Shown here: positions 62,576 to 64,000 of the stretch, piece after piece
Numbering within the stretch: the first letter of the stretch is position 1
How the letters are laid out: the number at the start of each line of letters is the position of its first letter
From: Ignavibacteriaceae bacterium
GTDB taxonomy: Bacteria; Bacteroidota; Ignavibacteria; Ignavibacteriales; Ignavibacteriaceae
DNA length: 64,000 nt
Assembly (NCBI GenBank): GCA_014860115.1
Contig: JACZKK010000206.1
Span: 25,440 to 89,439, forward strand
Direction: 5' to 3'
The notes under the pieces: model-generated
What the model saw: only the letters and a program-made list of their open reading frames with translations
Databases searched by the model: none
Told to the model about the DNA's origin: nothing
Translations under genes and position numbers: made by a program

Positions 62576-64000
62576 TTAAACTTTTCTCAGCGGTTTCAAA
62601 GTTTTTTTGATGAACTTATCCGCTTTTCTACTTTCTGCCATTTTTTTCTGTTCTTGTGCAAACCTTCCTGTCTTTGCTTTTTCCATCTCAATAACCTTGA
62701 GTGTTTCAGCTTCTTCTGCTTTAAATTCAGATTGCAAAACAACAATATTAGCTTCCGTTGCTGCGCGTTTTAGTTCTAACCCGGATCGCTTGCGTTCGAT
62801 TTCCTGCTGTCGTAATAATTGTTCTTCATGGTTTTTTGCTTCCTGTGATAATCGGGCTGAGCCGGTTAATACACCTTCAGGACCAACATAGACATCAAGC
62901 AATTCAATACCATTCTCTGTAAGTATAAATTCACGGATTTGGTTTGAATGGTCCATTCCGCGTGATTTAAGAATATATAATCCTCTATTACGTTCACCAC
63001 CAATTTCAATATCACGCAGAAGTATCCAGGTATCTATTAAAGATGAAATTGCCATATCTGTAAGCTCTTGATTCTTACTACCATTGGTCAGACTTGCAAA
63101 CATTGCAGTGATATTTCTCATCTTTAAATAATCTACAATCCGAAGCAGCATTATTTTAACTTCGGTTTGATTATCTCCCATAATAAATGCATCTATAGGA
63201 TCAAGAATCACAATTTGCGGTTCGATTTTATTAATTAGTTTGATAGTTGTTGTTAAATGATGTTCTAATCCATGAAATGTAGGACGGGTTGCGTGAAAAT
63301 GAAGCAACCCTTTTTTTACCCACGGCTCCAGATGAATTCCTATAGAAGACATATTGCGCATAAACTGACTTGGTGATTCTTCAAAAGCAAAGTAAAGAAC
63401 TTTCTCACCACGTTTACACGCTGCCTCAACAAATTGTGCAGCAAGACTTGTTTTGCCGGTACCGGCAGTTCCGGAAACCAGTATAGTGCTGCCTCGAAAA
63501 TAACCTTCACCAGATAGCATTGTATCAAGACGCTGAATACCGGAGGAAATTCTTTGTTTTGTAGAATTATGTTTTAATCCTAATGAAGTAACAGGAAAAA
63601 CTGAAAATCCATCTTCATCAATTAAAAAAGGATATTCGTTAGTACCGTGTGTTGATCCCCGATATTTAACAATGCGCAGTCTTCGTATAGATGACTGATC
63701 GGTAACGCGATGATCCAGGACAATTACACAATCGGAAACGTATTCTTCTAAACCCTGACGAGTTAATGTCGCGTCACCCTTTTCTCCGGTAACAATTGTT
63801 GTAACCCGTTTATTTTTCAACCAGCTAAATAATCGACGCAGTTCTGTTCGTACAACTGTGGAATTTGGCAGTGCTGAAAAGAGCGATTCAATTGTATCCA
63901 ATACAACACGCTTAGCTTCAATACTTTCAATTGCGTGATGGATACGAACAAACAAACCTTTCAAATCGTATTCACCGCTCTCTTCTATTTCACCCCGCTC
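62576..64000 (-). CDS. KaiC-like circadian-clock-type ATPase, 5' end outside window
   Basis: The frame stays open to the right edge (36 more bases), so about 474 C-terminal residues are visible. They include the end of the first RecA domain and a full second one: Walker A GTAGTGKTS, YFAFEESPSQF, VILDPIDAF (Walker B), and the KaiC-specific AISSLIDTWILL and GERNRGLYILKSRG. The phosphorylation site pair (Ser-Thr in cyanobacterial KaiC, here SS) is retained as two Ser. A charged coiled-coil tail of about 100 residues follows the last domain, not present in cyanobacterial KaiC. Outside cyanobacteria KaiC-like proteins act in stress and signalling. Confidence 0.88.
   Translation of the reverse strand, partial: ERGEIEESGEYDLKGLFVRIHHAIESIEAKRVVLDTIESLFSALPNSTVVRTELRRLFSWLKNKRVTTIVTGEKGDATLTRQGLEEYVSDCVIVLDHRVTDQSSIRRLRIVKYRGSTHGTNEYPFLIDEDGFSVFPVTSLGLKHNSTKQRISSGIQRLDTMLSGEGYFRGSTILVSGTAGTGKTSLAAQFVEAACKRGEKVLYFAFEESPSQFMRNMSSIGIHLEPWVKKGLLHFHATRPTFHGLEHHLTTTIKLINKIEPQIVILDPIDAFIMGDNQTEVKIMLLRIVDYLKMRNITAMFASLTNGSKNQELTDMAISSLIDTWILLRDIEIGGERNRGLYILKSRGMDHSNQIREFILTENGIELLDVYVGPEGVLTGSARLSQEAKNHEEQLLRQQEIERKRSGLELKRAATEANIVVLQSEFKAEEAETLKVIEMEKAKTGRFAQEQKKMAESRKADKFIKKTLKPLRKV

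Noticed and set aside
1..64000. tRNA, rRNA, CRISPR array, insertion sequence or prophage genes
   Set aside because: No tRNA T-loop pattern, regularly spaced repeats, transposase or phage structural genes were found on either strand.

Overview
The window looks like an ordinary chromosomal stretch from a member of the Bacteroidota/Ignavibacteriota line, most likely Ignavibacteria. The DNA is AT-rich. Two exported proteins end in a type IX secretion (T9SS) sorting domain of the NYPNPFNPTT type. Many starts carry clear Shine-Dalgarno sites, unlike most Bacteroidia. Other lineage-typical genes are a mitochondrial-type citrate synthase, a DUF1800/DUF1501 pair, TonB-dependent and TolC/RND outer-envelope systems, and several Bacteroidota-style lipoproteins. 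No rRNA, tRNA, CRISPR array, phage or transposase gene was seen. The assignment rests on reading proteins by eye, not on a search.

Layout. 1-5.2 kb: small metabolic and membrane genes (VTT-type membrane protein cut by the window edge, GYD, YbaK, LOG, YceI, LhgO, CBS). 5.3-7.4 kb: a possible restriction-modification pair with a META-domain lipoprotein between the two genes. 7.6-14.6 kb: a T9SS-secreted protein, a beta-CASP nuclease, citrate synthase, and the DUF1800/DUF1501 operon. 15-20.7 kb: a complete TolC/adaptor/RND efflux operon. 20.9-30 kb: a 1605-residue AMP-ligase/unknown/GNAT protein followed by an esterase, a sphingomyelin-synthase-like PAP2 enzyme, a small helical protein and a long coiled-coil protein. 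30-35 kb: GH13 glycosidase, a beta-barrel, and an active/inactive M16 peptidase pair. 35-43 kb: membrane proteins, DUF3108, a flippase-like protein, an epimerase, a GMC oxidoreductase broken by one in-frame stop with its small subunit, and an alpha/beta hydrolase. 43.5-47.4 kb: TonB receptor, RhlE-type helicase and a 40-residue basic protein. 47.4-50.6 kb: GT4 glycosyltransferase and GH130 phosphorylase. 51-62 kb: an envelope block with OmpA proteins, DUF4382, MarC, LysE, AI-2E exporter-like, DUF4398, lmo0937-type protein and an Mla lipid-transport operon. The right edge cuts a KaiC-like ATPase.

The least expected signal is regulatory. At least five intergenic regions between 53.5 and 61.8 kb share an ungapped motif of about 35 bp, each upstream of a minus-strand envelope gene or operon. 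This suggests one unrecognised envelope or stress regulon. Other points are a glycosyltransferase whose full N-terminus can only start at a non-ATG/GTG/TTG codon (ATT, with a well-placed GGAG), a one-base frameshift in marC, a remnant of a second alpha/beta hydrolase interrupted by a structured insert, and two families of dispersed intergenic palindromes.
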